Positions 1 through 5,248 are shown, numbered from the stretch's first letter. The stretch: 8,352 bases of DNA from CAYNFH01 sp964396385 (GCA_964396385.1 CAYNFH010000260.1:1-8352), one strand, 5' to 3'. The notes: a model not told the origin generated them from the letters alone. Made by a program: numbers and translations.

Positions 1-180
1 AAGAACGCCAGCAACCCGGACATCCAGCGCATGGCACTGATAGTACCCGAAGCAAACCGGGCCAGAGACGGGGTATTCAGGTGTTCAGGTATTCAGGTGT
101 TTCGGATTCCGGACCTGAACACCCGAACACCTGAACACCGCGACGAAGGAGCGCACGATGACCTGCCCGGACTGTAAGGA
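1..180 (+). CDS. Possible 3' end of an upstream gene (partial, unidentified)
   Basis: Frame 1 is open from the window edge to a TAA at 178-180. The first two dozen codons (start KNASNPDIQRMALIVPEANR) look like ordinary protein, but I recognise no family. After about codon 24 the frame runs through the 8-base repeat array, so the last 35 or so residues would be repeat-derived, and it would overlap the next gene by 23 bases. The true upstream gene may instead end before this window. Weak call. Confidence 0.2.
74..139. repeat. Inverted pair of 8-base tandem repeats (array A)
   Basis: The left arm is four 8-base units (TATTCAGG, TGTTCAGG, TATTCAGG, TGTTTCGG; 74-105). The right arm is the reverse-complement family (ACCTGAAC, ACCCGAAC, ACCTGAAC; from 113). 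Bases 80-105 can pair with 114-139 at 22 of 26 positions around a short ATTCCGGA core, giving a long hairpin. It ends 18 bases before the start codon of the next gene. No T-tract follows, so I do not call it a terminator. Related arrays occur at 737, 1971, 2077, 3669, 4824 and 5974. Confidence 0.85.
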
Positions 181-661
181 GACGCTGGCCCGCAAGGAGT
201 ACCACGGCGTGGCCGTGGACATCTGCCCGGCCTGCGCGGGCATCTGGTTCGACGACGGGGAGATGAGGAGCCTTCTCCAGCGGGATCCGGTGTGCCTGCT
301 CTCCATAGAAGAGGACGCCGTGCCCCGCCTGGAGCGGCGCGAGGGGCCGGCGAAGCTTCGCCGCTGTCCCCAATGTGACTGCGTCCTCGATCCGTACCAG
401 TATGCCTACGACTCGCCCGTTCAACTTGACGGCTGCCCCGGATGCCACGGTATCTGGGTAGAGGACGGCGAGCTCGCCAAGATGCGGCAGCACGTGGACC
501 AGTGCGAGCGCGTGGACTCGCTTGAGGAGAGGAAGGCGATGGCCCTGGCAGAGTTTGGGCTGGAGCACGAGAGGGAGATGCGGCGCCAGGCGAACGTGCT
601 CAGCTTCTTCAAGCACCTGTACTACCGCCGCAGCCGGCCGTATTGGCTCAATTACCCATAA
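158..661 (+). CDS. Double TFIIB-type zinc-ribbon protein
   Basis: This 167-residue soluble protein contains two zf-TFIIB-type zinc ribbons. The first has Cys3, Cys6, Cys23 and Cys26, and the second Cys70, Cys73, Cys93 and Cys96. Each ends in the family hallmark: CPACAGIWFDDGE (23-35) and CPGCHGIWVEDGE (93-105). The CxxC pairs are expected to bind one zinc per ribbon. The rest (about 106-155) is highly charged and probably helical, with a basic aromatic tail ending YWLNYP. The ATG is supported by GAAGGAG at 145-151, six bases upstream. Such proteins are widespread in bacteria without an assigned reaction; a nucleic-acid or protein-binding role is only a guess. No signal peptide or membrane segment is seen. 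The gene lies upstream of maf on the same strand, separated by a hairpin and a repeat array. Confidence 0.9.
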   Translation: MTCPDCKETLARKEYHGVAVDICPACAGIWFDDGEMRSLLQRDPVCLLSIEEDAVPRLERREGPAKLRRCPQCDCVLDPYQYAYDSPVQLDGCPGCHGIWVEDGELAKMRQHVDQCERVDSLEERKAMALAEFGLEHEREMRRQANVLSFFKHLYYRRSRPYWLNYP

Positions 662-667
662 CCGGAT

Positions 668-692
668 CCGGAGTCCGCCTGGCGAACTCCGG
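668..692 (+). other. Hairpin after the zinc-ribbon gene
   Basis: CCGGAGT (668-674) and ACTCCGG (686-692) form a perfect 7-bp stem with an 11-base loop, seven bases after the stop codon at 659-661. No run of T follows, so it could be a weak terminator or an mRNA-end stabiliser. It overlaps a CCGGATCCGG palindrome (662-671) that recurs at 4853-4862. Confidence 0.4.
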
Positions 693-736
693 CTTGGATT
701 GCGGCAACTTCGAGTCGCCCGGCGCGGGCTCCACCG

Positions 737-776
737 TTCACTCTGTCATCCTATCACCTTGTCACCCCGTCATCTG
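737..776. repeat. 8-base tandem repeat array overlapping the maf start (array B)
   Basis: Five consecutive 8-base units are visible: TTCACTCT, GTCATCCT, ATCACCTT, GTCACCCC, GTCATCTG. This is the same family, in opposite orientation, as the GACAAGGT array at 1971-2010. The array covers the place where maf should have its ribosome binding site and start codon. Confidence 0.8.
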
Positions 777-1460
777 ATCCTGGCATCCGCCTCGCCGCGT
801 CGGCGGGAGCTGCTGTCCCTGCTGGGCGTGCCGTTCGAGGTGGTCCCCAGCGGATCCGAGGAAGCGGTTCCTCCCGGCGTCACTCCACCGGACCTGGCCC
901 TCCACCTGGCCGAGGAGAAGGCTCGCGAGGTAGCCGGCGGGGTGGGCGGCGCACTGGTCCTCGGCGCCGATACGGTCGTGGCCCTTCCTGGCGGCGAGAT
1001 GCTCGCCAAGCCGGCGGACGAGAAGGATGCCCGCCGCATGCTACGGACCCTCTCCGGCGCCACCCACTCCGTCTACACCGGCCTTTGCCTCATCGATTCA
1101 GCTCACACCGAGATCCCCGATTCGGAGGAACAGAGCAGAACTGGCTGTAGGGGCCGGGCGCCGTCCCGGCCCGTCCGCGCACGGGCCGCCGCAACCGTCG
1201 TAGCAACAGACGTCGCCTTCCGCCCGCTTACCGAGGAGGAGATCGACGCCTACGTTGGAACCGGCGAGCCGATGGACAAAGCCGGCGCCTACGGGATCCA
1301 GGGCGGCGCCGCCGGGTTCATCGAGTACATCCGCGGTGACTACTACAACGTGGTCGGCTTCCCGCTCGCCGCCGTTCGCAACCTCCTGCTTCCGTACTAC
1401 CCACACCTCCCGCCCGTGCCGCCCCCTCCGCCTCTGCCGTTTCCGGTATACGCCTGGTAG
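759..1460 (+). CDS. maf: Maf-family nucleoside triphosphate pyrophosphatase
   Basis: Maf proteins hydrolyse non-canonical or excess nucleoside triphosphates to monophosphate and pyrophosphate in the cytoplasm. The signature LILASASPRRRELL opens the domain (residues 7-20 from the TTG at 759). GADTVV (Asp72), the LAKP segment (83-86), HSVYTG (104-109), EPMDKAGAYGIQG and GDYYNVVG follow in family order. The AYGIQG and GDYYNVVG motifs are typical of the YhdE type (dTTP/UTP pyrophosphatase). No ATG lies near the expected N terminus; TTG 759 or CTG 774, both inside array B, are the candidates, and no Shine-Dalgarno is visible. About 25 extra residues sit between the HSVYTG and TDVAFRPL strands (about 116-143), partly encoded by a palindromic element. 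The C terminus has an unusual proline-rich tail ending PPPPPLPFPVYAW. The longer upstream reading frame lacks Maf homology. The core motifs are intact, so function is likely retained. Confidence 0.88.
   Translation: MSPRHLILASASPRRRELLSLLGVPFEVVPSGSEEAVPPGVTPPDLALHLAEEKAREVAGGVGGALVLGADTVVALPGGEMLAKPADEKDARRMLRTLSGATHSVYTGLCLIDSAHTEIPDSEEQSRTGCRGRAPSRPVRARAAATVVATDVAFRPLTEEEIDAYVGTGEPMDKAGAYGIQGGAAGFIEYIRGDYYNVVGFPLAAVRNLLLPYYPHLPPVPPPPPLPFPVYAW
1146..1187. repeat. REP-like palindrome inside maf
   Basis: GGGCCGGG (1151-1158) and CCCGGCCC (1165-1172) form a perfect 8-bp stem with loop CGCCGT. A second perfect stem, GGCCCGT (1168-1174) with ACGGGCC (1181-1187), shares bases 1168-1172, so only one of the two hairpins can form at a time. 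The segment reads in frame as GCRGRAPSRPVRA (about residues 130-142 of Maf) and coincides with an insertion relative to other Maf proteins. It resembles interspersed GTAGGGGC-type palindromic repeats, but only this copy is in the window. Confidence 0.7.
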
Positions 1461-1475
1461 GAGCGGGGGCTGGGG

Positions 1476-1970
1476 CTACTTCTTAAACGTGTTCCAATGT
1501 CCGGACGGGTCGTAGGTGGACTCCGCGATGAGGGTGGCAGGGGCGGGGGAGCCGGGCGGGTTCGGGGTGTAGAAGCGGATGTGGGTGAAGCCGTACTCCT
1601 GCGCGTGCGGACCCACGGCTTCCGAGACAATCCGCTGCAGCGTGGCATCGTCGGATTTCAGCATCACCAGGTCCAGTGTGTCCAGGCTGTCCGTGACCCC
1701 GAAGTGGTCGATGACGTCGCCGTAGTTCTCGTGCAGGTAACGGTAGAAGGGCAGCCGCTTGCGGGCGAACTCGTCGCGCACCTCCTCCTCATGAGTGCGG
1801 GGCGCTTCCAGGGGACGGTCGGGGCGCGGAGCCTCGCTGGAGGAGGTCTGAGACAGGGCATTGTGCCCGGAGGCGTCGACCGGCGCGGGATGCGGCGCCA
1901 GCCGCGGCCAAAGGAGGAGCGCGGCGATGGCGACGACGAATAGGCCGGCTATGGCGGCAAGGAGTTTCAT
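1476..1970 (-). CDS. Membrane-anchored or secreted protein of unknown function
   Basis: This 164-residue protein begins with a hydrophobic N terminus (MKLLAAIAGLFVVAIAALLL, residues 1-20), either a signal peptide or a membrane anchor. A low-complexity Pro/Ser linker follows (about 22-55), then a compact charged domain (about 58-164) that would lie outside the membrane. I recognise no family or catalytic motif. The domain has a hydrophilic helix with RKRLPFYRYLHENYGDVIDH, a region VMLKSDDATLQRIVSEAVG, and a beta-like end reading FTHIRFYTPNPP then LIAESTYDPSGHW. The ATG at 1970 fits the hydrophobic segment; an extension to 2024 would translate only the repeat array. There is no Shine-Dalgarno, because array C abuts the start codon. 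It converges on maf with 15 bases between stops, and is the last gene of the minus-strand group downstream of moaE. Confidence 0.65.
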   Translation of the reverse strand: MKLLAAIAGLFVVAIAALLLWPRLAPHPAPVDASGHNALSQTSSSEAPRPDRPLEAPRTHEEEVRDEFARKRLPFYRYLHENYGDVIDHFGVTDSLDTLDLVMLKSDDATLQRIVSEAVGPHAQEYGFTHIRFYTPNPPGSPAPATLIAESTYDPSGHWNTFKK

Positions 1971-2010
1971 GACAAGGTGACAAGGTGACAAGGTGACAGG
2001 GTGACAGGAT
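1971..2010. repeat. 8-base tandem repeats abutting a start codon (array C, left arm)
   Basis: There are five units: GACAAGGT three times, then GACAGGGT and GACAGGAT. The first unit begins at the base directly before the ATG of the 1476-1970 gene on the minus strand. An inverted partner lies at 2077-2108. Confidence 0.9.
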
Positions 2011-2076
2011 GTGAATGCCCGCACGCTATGTAGCGATACCGGGCTCGATGGATGAGAGCGATTCCGTGCGGATTCT

Positions 2077-2108
2077 CACACCTCACCTTATCACCCTGTC
2101 GCCGGGTC
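2077..2108. repeat. 8-base repeats, inverted partner of array C
   Basis: The units are CACACCTC, ACCTTATC, ACCCTGTC and GCCGGGTC, the degenerate reverse complement of the GACAAGGT array at 1971-2010. The two arms flank a 66-base core (2011-2076) with no gene or other motif I can name. The right arm ends six bases before the moaE stop codon. Confidence 0.65.
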
Positions 2109-2114
2109 AGTCCT

Positions 2115-2546
2115 TCATCCTTCCGCCTTCACCGCTTCCTCACCTTCAATCCAGAACGCGCCATCCGGGCAGACCTCCTTCTTCCAGATGGGGACCGTCT
2201 CCTTGAGGGTGTCGATGCAGTAGCGGCAGGCCTCGAAAGCGTCGGCGCGGTGCGGCGAACCCACGCAGACCACCACGCTCGGCTCGCCCAGGTCGATGCG
2301 GCCGATGCGGTGCTCGATCGCGACCTCTACGCCCCACCGTTCCCGTGCGTCTTCCGCGATGCGACCCAGCAGCTTCTCCGCCATGGGCACGTACGCGTCG
2401 TACTCCAGATAGGCAACCTGACGGCCGCGCGAGTGGTTGCGCACCTGTCCCACAAATGTGAGCACCGCCCCGTTCTCCACTCCCGCTACGCGGGTGGCGA
2501 GCGCGGACAAGTCTATGGGATGCTTGACAACCCGACAGTGTGTCAT
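2115..2546 (-). CDS. moaE: Molybdopterin synthase catalytic subunit MoaE
   Basis: MoaE binds precursor Z (cyclic pyranopterin monophosphate) and uses the thiocarboxylate on MoaD to insert the dithiolene sulfurs, giving molybdopterin. The 143 residues match the family length. Hallmarks are GAVLTFVGQVR (26-36), YLEYDAYVPMAEK (46-58), the HRIGRIDLGEPSVVV segment (79-93), SPHRADAFEACRYCIDTLK (97-115) and VPIWKKE (118-124) before DGAFWIEGE. Lys115 and Lys122 occupy the positions of the two essential active-site lysines of E. coli MoaE. The ATG overlaps the stop of the upstream nfo-moaD gene as ATGA, so translational coupling with its MoaD partner is likely. GGAGGA sits only two bases upstream and also encodes the Gly-Gly of the MoaD tail. 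Confidence 0.95.
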   Translation of the reverse strand: MTHCRVVKHPIDLSALATRVAGVENGAVLTFVGQVRNHSRGRQVAYLEYDAYVPMAEKLLGRIAEDARERWGVEVAIEHRIGRIDLGEPSVVVCVGSPHRADAFEACRYCIDTLKETVPIWKKEVCPDGAFWIEGEEAVKAEG

Positions 2547-3664
2547 TGTCCTCCACTCATCGGCGGGATGAACGCGGCTGTGTCCCCCGGTGAGAGGAGG
2601 AGGCCGGGTTCGGCATACTCCTCGTTCACGGCTACCCGGCAGATGCGGTCCAGCCCCGCCAGCCGTGGACTACGCGCCGCCACAACCTGTGCCAGATCCG
2701 CCACCGTAGACCCGGAGGGAATCCGAAGGGTGAAAGGCTCCGGCTCCGCGTCCCGGTAGTGGCCGAAGAGGCGCACTACGACCGGGATACCGCTTTCGGG
2801 GCCGCTGGCCAGCTCCTGGAGCATCGCCAGGTTCACGGCGTGCATGGTGTCCGCGTCCGGCGTTTCGATCACGATGGGCACGTGCAAGAGGCGCGGGTCG
2901 TTCACGAGTCTCTCGAAGGCGCCGATGCCTATCTCCCCCTGGCCGATGTGCTCGTGCCGGTCCACCCGGCTGCCCAGCGGCTTCTTGGCATCGTTAGCGT
3001 GAATCACCTTCAGCTTCTGGAGCCCGATGACGCGGTCGAAGTCCGCCATGGTCTGCTGGTAGGCCTCTTCGTCCCGCAGGTCGTACCCGGCCACAAAAAT
3101 GTGGCACGTGTCCAGGCAGACGCCCAGCCGCGGGTGGTTCTGGCAGCCATCCACCACCTGCGCGATCTGCTCGAAGCGGTAGCCCAGGCAGGTGCCCTGC
3201 CCTGCAGTCGTCTCCAGCGCTACGCCCACCTGGAGGCCCTCCGTCTCTCGCAGCACCTGGGTCAGGCTCTCGCAGAGGAGCCGGATGCCCTCCTCCTCCG
3301 TGCTGTCCATGCAGGCGCCCATGTGGGTGACCACCCAGGGGATGCCCAGCGCCTCCGCCCGCTCCAGCTCCGCGCCGAAGGCGTGCTTAGAGCGCTCCAG
3401 CACCTCCGGGTTGGGGGCGGCGAGGTTGATGAGGTAGGAGTCGTGCGCCACAGTGAAACCGATGCCGTGCTCCTCCTTCGCATGCCGAAATGCGTCGGCG
3501 ACCTCCGGGGCCAGGGGCGGATGGGCCCATTGGCGGGGGCTAGAGGTGAACACCTGCACGGCGGTGCAGCCGATGGCCTTGCCGTTGCTCAGGCTCTTGG
3601 CGAGCCCGCCTGCGGTAGGCATGTGCGCGCCGAGGAGGCGAGTGGAGGTGGGAGTATATGGCAT
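2543..3664 (-). CDS. nfo: Endonuclease IV (Nfo) fused to a MoaD-like sulfur carrier
   Basis: This 373-residue two-domain protein has a complete endonuclease IV at residues 1 to about 286, a TIM-barrel enzyme that cleaves DNA 5' to abasic sites. All nine metal-ligand positions are present: His74 (AHDSYLINL), His114, Glu151 (LETTAGQG), Asp185 and His188 (LDTCHIFVAGYD), His222, Asp235 and His237 (DRHEHIGQG), and Glu267 (IETPD). About eight linker residues later, 295-373 read as a full-length MoaD ubiquitin-like domain: VVVRLFGHYRDA, a central VADL helix, VAVNEEYA, and the tail AAFIPPMSGG. Family MoaD ends in free Gly-Gly; here one Gln follows before the stop. No stop or frameshift separates the domains. 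An internal GTG at 2776 could start MoaD alone but has no clear ribosome site. I chose ATG 3664, just before the conserved LLGAHM; a TTG at 3676 inside the repeats is the alternative. It is followed by moaE and preceded by mrp. Confidence 0.92.
   Translation of the reverse strand: MPYTPTSTRLLGAHMPTAGGLAKSLSNGKAIGCTAVQVFTSSPRQWAHPPLAPEVADAFRHAKEEHGIGFTVAHDSYLINLAAPNPEVLERSKHAFGAELERAEALGIPWVVTHMGACMDSTEEEGIRLLCESLTQVLRETEGLQVGVALETTAGQGTCLGYRFEQIAQVVDGCQNHPRLGVCLDTCHIFVAGYDLRDEEAYQQTMADFDRVIGLQKLKVIHANDAKKPLGSRVDRHEHIGQGEIGIGAFERLVNDPRLLHVPIVIETPDADTMHAVNLAMLQELASGPESGIPVVVRLFGHYRDAEPEPFTLRIPSGSTVADLAQVVAARSPRLAGLDRICRVAVNEEYAEPGLLLSPGDTAAFIPPMSGGQ
2549..2554 (-). promoter_or_regulatory. GGAGGA: moaE ribosome site that also encodes the MoaD Gly-Gly
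   Basis: On the minus strand, GGAGGA is the last Gly-Gly codon pair of the MoaD domain and lies two bases before the moaE ATG (2544-2546). The spacing is short for a Shine-Dalgarno, so initiation may rely on re-initiation from the overlapping TGA. Confidence 0.5.
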
Positions 3665-3668
3665 TGCG

Positions 3669-3744
3669 ATTTTCAATTTTCAATTTTCCATTTTCAACTT
3701 GAGGTCCGGCCAATTGAAAACTGAAAATGGTAAATTGAAAATGG
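3669..3744. repeat. AT-rich inverted 7-base tandem array between mrp and nfo (array E)
   Basis: The left arm has units ATTTTCA, ATTTTCA, ATTTTCC, ATTTTCA (3669-3696). The right arm has units TTGAAAA, CTGAAAA, TGGTAAA, TTGAAAA (3714-3741). CCATTTTCAA (3688-3697) and TTGAAAATGG (3735-3744) are perfect inverse complements. The core holds GGTCCGGCC. The array fills almost the whole 82-base gap between the mrp stop and the nfo ATG, leaves no Shine-Dalgarno, and is sharply AT-rich in a GC-rich neighbourhood. It could fold in RNA as a processing or termination signal. Confidence 0.85.
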
Positions 3745-3746
3745 CT

Positions 3747-4808
3747 CTATCCTACGTTCAGCGTACTGACCCTCGCCGCTACCTGTCCGGCGATGAAGCG
3801 GAACGCGCCCGCCTGCGGGGATTCCGGGTTCATGAGGATGGCCGGCTTGCCGGCGTCGCCGCTCACGGAGATAGTCGGATCCAGTGGCACCGCGCCCAGG
3901 AAAGGCACCCCCAGGCGCGCCGCGGCCATAGCGCCGCCACCCTTGCTGAAGAGCGCCGACTCCTTGCCGCAGTAGGGGCAGATGAAGCCGCTCATGTTCT
4001 CCACCACTCCCAGGATGGGGATGGCCCTCCCGCCCGAGACCTCCATCTGCCGGAACATGTCCACGCTCTTCTGGGCGATGGCCTGCGCCACGTCCTGTGG
4101 GGTCATCACGATCACTACCCCGGTAAGCGGGATGAGCTGCGCCAGCGACATGGAGGCATCGCCGGTGCCCGGCGGCAGGTCGACCACCAGGTAGTCCAGG
4201 TCGCCCCAGAGCACGTCGCCCAGTACCTGGTGGAGGAACTTGCCGATCATCGGCCCGCGCCACACCACCGCGCGGCCCTCCTCCAGGAAGAAGCCCATGG
4301 ACATGATGGTGACGCCGTAACGCTCCATGGGCACGATCTTGTCGCCCTGGAGCTCCGGCTGGCCCTCGGCGCCCATCATCATCGGGATGCTGGGGCCATA
4401 GATGTCCGCGTCGAGCAGCCCAACGCGCGCGCCGCTCTGGGACAGTGCCACGGCAAGGTTTACGGAGATGGTGGACTTGCCCACGCCGCCCTTGCCGCTG
4501 GCGACGGCGATGACGTTCTTGACCCCCGGGATCAGCGGGCCGGCGGGCTGCCCGCCACGCACCTGGGCCGTCATCTCCACCTCCGCCCTCTGCACGCCTG
4601 GGATCCGCTCCACCACCTCGCGCGCCTGGTCCTTGAGCACATCCTTGACCGGGCAGGCGGGGGTCGTCAGCTCCACTTTGAAGGCGACGTTGCCATTGCA
4701 TATCTTGACGTCCTTCACGAAGCCCAGGGTGACAATGTCCCGGTGGAGGTCGGGATCCTGCACCACGCGGAGAGCTTCAAGGACCTGTTGTTCGGTGACT
4801 TCTGGCAT
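3747..4808 (-). CDS. mrp: Mrp/ApbC-type iron-sulfur cluster carrier ATPase
   Basis: This 353-residue cytoplasmic P-loop ATPase of the Mrp/NBP35 family binds and delivers 4Fe-4S clusters to apoproteins. An N-terminal MIP18/DUF59 domain (1 to about 83) carries DPDLHRDIVTLGFVKDV and the conserved Cys52 in TTPACPVKD. The deviant Walker A motif is SGKGGVGKST (104-113). LLDADIYGPSIP (131-142), WRGPM (183-187), VVDLPPGTGD (208-217) and TPQDVA follow. Cys277 and Cys280 in FICPYCG are the cluster-binding CxxC. The ATG at 4808 gives the standard N terminus; no Shine-Dalgarno is obvious, and array D begins about 15 bases upstream. It lies 82 bases upstream of nfo-moaD on the same strand. Delivery to Fe-S enzymes such as MoaA would suit the neighbours but is inferred. 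Confidence 0.95.
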   Translation of the reverse strand: MPEVTEQQVLEALRVVQDPDLHRDIVTLGFVKDVKICNGNVAFKVELTTPACPVKDVLKDQAREVVERIPGVQRAEVEMTAQVRGGQPAGPLIPGVKNVIAVASGKGGVGKSTISVNLAVALSQSGARVGLLDADIYGPSIPMMMGAEGQPELQGDKIVPMERYGVTIMSMGFFLEEGRAVVWRGPMIGKFLHQVLGDVLWGDLDYLVVDLPPGTGDASMSLAQLIPLTGVVIVMTPQDVAQAIAQKSVDMFRQMEVSGGRAIPILGVVENMSGFICPYCGKESALFSKGGGAMAAARLGVPFLGAVPLDPTISVSGDAGKPAILMNPESPQAGAFRFIAGQVAARVSTLNVG

Positions 4809-4823
4809 GTGGGTAGATCGATG

Positions 4824-4895
4824 GATGACGGGTGACCGGTGACGGACGGATTCCGGATCCGGCCACCGTCTTCTGTCCTCCGTCATTCCGTGAGA
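4824..4895. repeat. Inverted 7-base tandem array upstream of mrp (array D)
   Basis: The left arm has units TGACGGG, TGACCGG, TGACGGA (4826-4846). The right arm has units CCGTCTT, CTGTCCT, CCGTCAT, TCCGTGA (4867-4894). The core includes the perfect palindrome CCGGATCCGG (4853-4862), also present at 662-671. It lies between the mrp start and its probable promoter region. Confidence 0.7.
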
Positions 4896-4898
4896 CAA

Positions 4899-4926
4899 CA
4901 ACGGCCGGCATGCGGCGCCGGCCGGT
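4899..4926 (-). terminator. Possible terminator hairpin between the 5027-5248 gene and mrp
   Basis: On the minus strand GGCCGGC and GCCGGCC form a 7-bp GC stem around a short loop, followed by GTTGTTGTCTC. The T content is modest, so it is a weak intrinsic terminator candidate for transcripts coming from the 5027-5248 gene. Confidence 0.35.
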
Positions 4927-5017
4927 TAAGCCCTGTCTGGCATTGTACCAAACAGAAGGGAGGATTCCTACCGGCCCTATGCGCTCCTACGCGCCGGACC
5001 GGCGGGAAAGTGCCTGC

Positions 5018-5040
5018 CGGCGCGGCCTATCGCCGCGCCG
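5018..5040 (-). terminator. Strong GC hairpin with a stop codon in its loop
   Basis: CGGCGCGGC (5018-5026) and GCCGCGCCG (5032-5040) form a perfect 9-bp stem. The 5-base loop (5027-5031) contains the TAG stop of the small secreted ORF. Only CTTT follows on the minus strand, so it may be a weak terminator or a 3'-end stabiliser. Confidence 0.4.
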
Positions 5041-5248
5041 ACCGCACGGGAGCAGTGGGACCGGACCTCTTCGCTACGTGCCGTCGTGGCGAGCGGTGGA
5101 AGAACATGTGGCGCAGCACCCTCTTGGTAGTGAGGCCCGTAGGGTGAGTGCGGCTCGCCACCCCGCTATTGGGCGCGCCAAGCGCCGGAAGCGCTGCGAG
5201 CATCGCGCTCAGCGCCACGGTTTTCCTGATGAAGCGTCTATTGTCCAT
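5027..5248 (-). CDS. Small secreted cationic protein, unknown function
   Basis: This 73-residue product has a plausible Sec signal peptide (charged MDNRRFIRK, then hydrophobic TVALSAMLAALPALGA, with cleavage near residue 25). The mature part is short and strongly basic: many Arg, Lys and His, Ser/Thr-rich, with FFHRSPRRH. The start is supported by GGGGAG at 5254-5259, five bases upstream. A GTTATAAC block at 5281-5288 offers a -10-like TATAAC on this strand without a clear -35. I recognise no family. The FFHR motif and basic character recall the secreted repeat protein 213 bases upstream, but the similarity is too short to claim homology. Codon bias alone cannot exclude a chance frame in GC-rich DNA; the ribosome site and signal peptide are the support. 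Confidence 0.5.
   Translation of the reverse strand: MDNRRFIRKTVALSAMLAALPALGAPNSGVASRTHPTGLTTKRVLRHMFFHRSPRRHVAKRSGPTAPVRSARR

Larger units (their letters stand above)
4809..5026. other. Intergenic region upstream of mrp: repeats, hairpin, weak promoter candidate
   Basis: No convincing gene lies here. Array D occupies about 4824-4895, and a GC hairpin 4899-4926. On the minus strand TACAAT (4942-4947) is a fair -10 hexamer for a transcript towards mrp, but no good -35 is visible 17 bases upstream. GC-rich palindromes (CGCCGGACCGGCG at 4992-5004 and the hairpin around 5018-5040) fill the rest. Confidence 0.4.

Noticed and set aside
74..139. CRISPR-like array
   Set aside because: Units are 8 bases with no spacers; these are short tandem repeats.
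522..758. Upstream extension of maf into the zinc-ribbon gene
   Set aside because: The frame is open but starts at a TTG inside another gene, has no Maf homology before LILAS, and runs through the repeat array.
2543..2776. MoaD as a separate gene from the internal GTG at 2776
   Set aside because: No stop ends nfo before it and no clear Shine-Dalgarno precedes the GTG. Kept as an alternative, not as a feature.
2759..3724. Long plus-strand open frame over nfo-moaD
   Set aside because: Its residues are the antisense of a gene with all endonuclease IV motifs; a typical GC-rich shadow.
5010..5047. Structured RNA gene or tRNA around the GC hairpin
   Set aside because: Only a single stem is visible, with no cloverleaf or conserved RNA motif.
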